A stretch of DNA of 64,000 nucleotides, taken from positions 3,557,001-3,621,000 of the forward strand of contig NZ_CP050699.1 in the NCBI RefSeq assembly GCF_005116675.2, written 5' to 3'. The translations under genes and the position numbers were made by a program. This document shows positions 61,185-64,000 of this stretch, piece after piece; within the stretch, counting starts at the first letter, position 1; the number at the start of each line of letters is the position of its first letter. The DNA is from Desulfosediminicola ganghwensis. GTDB taxonomy: Bacteria > Desulfobacterota > Desulfobulbia > Desulfobulbales > Desulfocapsaceae. Under the pieces are notes generated by a model. That model ran no database searches. It was given only the letters and a program-made list of their open reading frames with translations, and was not told where the DNA came from.

Positions 61185-62951
61185 CTACATGAAGTTATGC
61201 TTCTCCTTCATGTCCTGGTAAACGATCGTCGAGACCTTCCTGATAACGTTGCCCCGGGTGAGCATCCAGTTTCCATAATTTGCGGGCCTGGAACTTCCCT
61301 CGATAACCCCGATAATTGCGTATGGATAGCGCTTTCCCTGGCGGGTTTTGGCGACGATAATCCCCATATCCCCACAAAGGTGGGCTGTTGAACCTGTCTT
61401 ATTATAGACCAGTGTTCCTCGTGGAATCGGAGTTCCATAATAGAGGCGGTCACGTTTGGGCAGGGCCATAATTCTTCGGATTTCTTTACTGTATGGCAAT
61501 TCCACATTCCATAACGCTCTTAGGAAACGTATGTAATCTGACGGCGGTGCCGAGTTTTTATAGGTTCTGCCACTGGCTGGAATATATTCAGTGATAACAA
61601 TATTGCGAAATATCGATCCGTAGTGATTTCTCAGCAAACGCTCTGTTGCCGCAGGCCCTCCCACCTGGCGAATTGCCCAGTTTGTAGCAGTGTTACTGCT
61701 ACGCTGAATCATCGCCTCAAGCATCCGCCTACTCTTTGGTCCATATTGTATTTTGCCGTTCTTTACCTGATGAAAGAAGGCCAGGGCAACAAACGGTTTA
61801 ATCATACTGGCAGCCTGAAATTGCTGATCGCCATTGATATTGACCAGACTGCGATCATTTTCGAGATCATAAACCATCCAGCCGGTACGCTCGTCACCTC
61901 GAATTTGTCCCTTTCTCCGCAACTCCTTGATATATTGATTAATATTCGATTCAACCAGTGTTCCGCTCGAAACTGCGTACACTTTTTTAGTCTTCGTTTG
62001 AGTGATGGCTACGATTTTTTCAGGTTTGTTAACCTTTGCAGGAGACTGGGGCTGTACTTCTTTTTCAGGAGATTCCAGAACGATCGTCTCTGACGGTTGG
62101 CTCTCCCCGGACTTCTGATCTCGGCTTGCAATAATTTTATTAGAAAGTTCACTGACAATCCGGTTTACGGCTGCCTCGACCTCCTCCGGCTTGATTGGCG
62201 ATTCAGGTACTTCTTTTTCAGTCGCACCCTCACCTGCGTCCGTTACCTGCGTATCATCTCCTTTCTCGGCCACCTCTTCTGGTGAAGAATTGCTAGTATC
62301 ATCAAGAAGGCTTGACTCACCATAGACTATCGGATTGTTATTTTCCGGGGTAATTGAGGTCTTTATATGACGACTTTTCAGCATTCTGGCGTGACTCTTC
62401 GCCACATTCATGGTGGACCGTCTATCACCCTGCCGTCTGTAAATAAGAATGTAATTGTTTGAATTGGTCTTCTCAATGAAGAGATCTTTACCGACCTGTT
62501 CCCCAAGGATCACATACACTCTAGTATAGAGTTTTTTCAGAGAGTCCAGATGCGGACCGAGACCATAACTGACATTGTAAAGCCGGTCATAGCCCTTTTC
62601 CTTGATAGCCCAGGCCTCATCCAAACCTGCCTTACGGAGCAACTCACCCTGCCTGGCAATGCTTAAAATGACATTTCTGGGGGAATCGTTGGCATCGTAG
62701 ATCACCCCATACTCTTTGTCTTTGGTAACAACCTTCAGACCCCGGGAGATGTCTTCATCGAGCAACTCCTGAAGTTGCTCCTTGTAATCGAGAACCCTTT
62801 CCAGATCTGAATCCCAGATATACATGATGTCATAGGTATCTTCCTCGGCACGGACACCTTGAGCGGCGAACAGCATGGAAAATACCCACAGCAATATGAG
62901 AAAAGAAGATAAGAAGACAGGAGAAATGAATGTATTCTTCAACAAGTGCAT
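61185..62951 (-). CDS. Exported beta-lactamase-fold serine hydrolase with extra N-terminal domain
   Basis: The 588-residue protein has a signal peptide (MHLLKNTFISPVFLSSFLIL, cleavage near AQGVRA, residue about 35). A region of about 35-190 (YDIMYIWDSDLERVLDYKEQ, LGPHLDSLKKLYTRVYVILG) looks like a regulatory or SPOR-like domain. A low-complexity Glu/Pro/Ser linker (about 215-320) follows, then a class A beta-lactamase/PBP-type domain. The active-site motifs are S382-M-I-K385, SNTATN (SxN) and K518-T-G. Without the conserved Glu166-type omega loop clearly visible, a D,D-peptidase or transpeptidase-like role fits better than antibiotic resistance. It converges on the ftsEX operon. Confidence 0.85.
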   Translation of the reverse strand: MHLLKNTFISPVFLSSFLILLWVFSMLFAAQGVRAEEDTYDIMYIWDSDLERVLDYKEQLQELLDEDISRGLKVVTKDKEYGVIYDANDSPRNVILSIARQGELLRKAGLDEAWAIKEKGYDRLYNVSYGLGPHLDSLKKLYTRVYVILGEQVGKDLFIEKTNSNNYILIYRRQGDRRSTMNVAKSHARMLKSRHIKTSITPENNNPIVYGESSLLDDTSNSSPEEVAEKGDDTQVTDAGEGATEKEVPESPIKPEEVEAAVNRIVSELSNKIIASRDQKSGESQPSETIVLESPEKEVQPQSPAKVNKPEKIVAITQTKTKKVYAVSSGTLVESNINQYIKELRRKGQIRGDERTGWMVYDLENDRSLVNINGDQQFQAASMIKPFVALAFFHQVKNGKIQYGPKSRRMLEAMIQRSSNTATNWAIRQVGGPAATERLLRNHYGSIFRNIVITEYIPASGRTYKNSAPPSDYIRFLRALWNVELPYSKEIRRIMALPKRDRLYYGTPIPRGTLVYNKTGSTAHLCGDMGIIVAKTRQGKRYPYAIIGVIEGSSRPANYGNWMLTRGNVIRKVSTIVYQDMKEKHNFM

Positions 62952-63096
62952 TATACCGCTCTATCCTGGATGCAAGAACCTGATATATTTACCGAAATAA
63001 ATCCGGAGAAATGATTTACGAAACGCAGAAGACAGAGCATCGTAACACGTGCTTTTCGGGCTCTTCAACCCAAATTATCAAGATTTTCCAGAATAT

Positions 63097-64000
63097 TTAA
63101 AATCCCAGCTCTTTAAGAAATCTTTCGTCCTCGGACCATTTCTTCTTAATTTTCACCCAAAGCTTGAGCAGAACCTTTTCACCGATTAACTTTTCTATGT
63201 CAATTCTTGCAGCGGTGCCTATTGATTTGAGCTTTTTACCACCCTTGCCTATCACAATGCCTTTCTGGGAGTTCCGTTCAAGAACAATGGTAGCATGAAT
63301 AGTGACCAGTTTCTTCTCCGAATCTTCCTTAAACGACTCAATGGTCACCGCGGTTGAATAAGGGATCTCCTGGCCAGTCTGCAGGAAAACCTTCTCACGA
63401 ATAATCTCCGCGACCAAAAATCGTTCAGTGGCATTAGTTGGTATATCTTCAGGGAAATAACGCGGCCCCATGGGCAGCAAATCGAGAATCTCATTCAAAA
63501 GGATATCTGTACCATCTCCTCGCAGAGCAGAAAGAGGGATAACCGCCTTAAAAGGGAAAAGTGAGGAATAGGTTTCAAGCATAGGCAGCAATCGTTCCTT
63601 TTCCAGCAGATCAACTTTGTTCAGCACCATGATAGCCGGGCACTTGACCTGCTTCATAACCTCTGCGAATTCTTTCTCCTTCTCCTTTCTCAGCTTTTCC
63701 GGCATTGGCAGGGATATATCAATAAGAAAGAGAACAACATCGACATCGCTCAGGGAATCCATGGCAATCTTCACCATCTCCTGATTAAGCGGCACCCGTG
63801 ACTTATGCAGGCCTGGAGTATCAAGAAGTACAACCTGATAATCATCCTCGTTGACCACACCAAGAATTCTGTTACGGGTGGTTTGTGGCTTCGGCGTTAC
63901 AATGGAAATCTTCTGCCCCAGCAGATTGTTCATAAGCGTGGATTTGCCCGCGTTAGGTGGGCCGACGATAGCAACCATTCCGGATTTAACCGGTTTTCCA
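63097..64000 (-). CDS. era: GTPase Era, 5' end cut by window
   Basis: The frame is open to the window edge and the residues before the internal Met (GKPVKSG, then MVAIVGPPNAGKSTL) belong to Era, so the start lies beyond 64000. G1 GPPNAGKST, G3 LLDTPGLHKSR and G4 LNKVDLLEKE mark the GTPase domain. A KH domain follows at the C-terminus (IHATIVLERNSQKGIVIGKG, GGKKLKSIGTAARIDIEKLI). Era binds the 3' end of 16S rRNA and helps assemble the small ribosomal subunit. About 300 residues are visible, so only a few are missing. Confidence 0.97.
   Translation of the reverse strand, partial: GKPVKSGMVAIVGPPNAGKSTLMNNLLGQKISIVTPKPQTTRNRILGVVNEDDYQVVLLDTPGLHKSRVPLNQEMVKIAMDSLSDVDVVLFLIDISLPMPEKLRKEKEKEFAEVMKQVKCPAIMVLNKVDLLEKERLLPMLETYSSLFPFKAVIPLSALRGDGTDILLNEILDLLPMGPRYFPEDIPTNATERFLVAEIIREKVFLQTGQEIPYSTAVTIESFKEDSEKKLVTIHATIVLERNSQKGIVIGKGGKKLKSIGTAARIDIEKLIGEKVLLKLWVKIKKKWSEDERFLKELGF

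Noticed and set aside
1-64000. tRNA, rRNA, CRISPR arrays, insertion sequences and prophage genes
   Set aside because: No transposase or integrase frames, no regularly spaced repeats and no T-loop-like GGTTCGAATCC segments in suitable cloverleaf context were seen. A tRNAscan or Infernal run would be needed to exclude unusual RNAs.

Overview
The window looks like chromosomal DNA of an anaerobic, Gram-negative Desulfobacterota (deltaproteobacterium), probably a Desulfobulbales-like sulfate or sulfur metaboliser. The signs are a multihaem c-type cytochrome protein with an apparent selenocysteine codon, a Tat-exported molybdopterin oxidoreductase with a four-cluster ferredoxin subunit, TRAP transport, an oxygen-sensitive serine dehydratase, a Mn-dependent pyrophosphatase and a PurD-PurE fusion. 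The lineage is inferred from gene content only. I saw no rRNA, tRNA, CRISPR, prophage or insertion sequence.

Left part (1-19.7 kb): the 3' part of an iron alcohol dehydrogenase, a lipoprotein, a small S4 RNA-binding protein, then the most unusual gene, a signal-peptide protein with a degenerate 5'-nucleotidase-like domain and four CXXCH haem sites, whose reading frame is crossed by one TGA followed by a SECIS-like hairpin (2885-4261). Next come ppaC, an unknown membrane-anchored protein, an M18 aminopeptidase, the wreck of a lytic transglycosylase gene, a TorD chaperone/molybdoenzyme/FeS operon, ettA, an HPt protein, tsaC-purDE, a TetR regulator and greA.

Middle (19.7-41.6 kb): a 1334-residue TPR/beta-barrel protein and a sugar aminotransferase, an RpoH-type sigma factor divergent from lepA, an EamA transporter, then a catabolic region on the minus strand. 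It holds proline dehydrogenase and P5C dehydrogenase, an ornithine cyclodeaminase-family enzyme, and a TRAP transporter (dctP, dctQ, dctM plus a 50-residue membrane protein). A GntR/FCD regulator and a single-chain L-serine dehydratase lie beside it on the plus strand. Together these could turn an imported amino or imino acid into glutamate or pyruvate. A 17-bp motif repeated in inverted orientation in the dctP-gntR gap is a candidate operator.

Right part (41.6-64 kb): a GlrK/QseG/GlrR-like two-component operon, a complete biotin operon bioB-A-F-G-C-D, fabD-lspA-ileS, an ftsE-ftsX-envC-ctp-DUF1992 envelope and division operon, a beta-lactamase-fold serine hydrolase, and the start-truncated era gene at the window edge. 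Most of this part is conserved housekeeping DNA with tightly overlapping genes.
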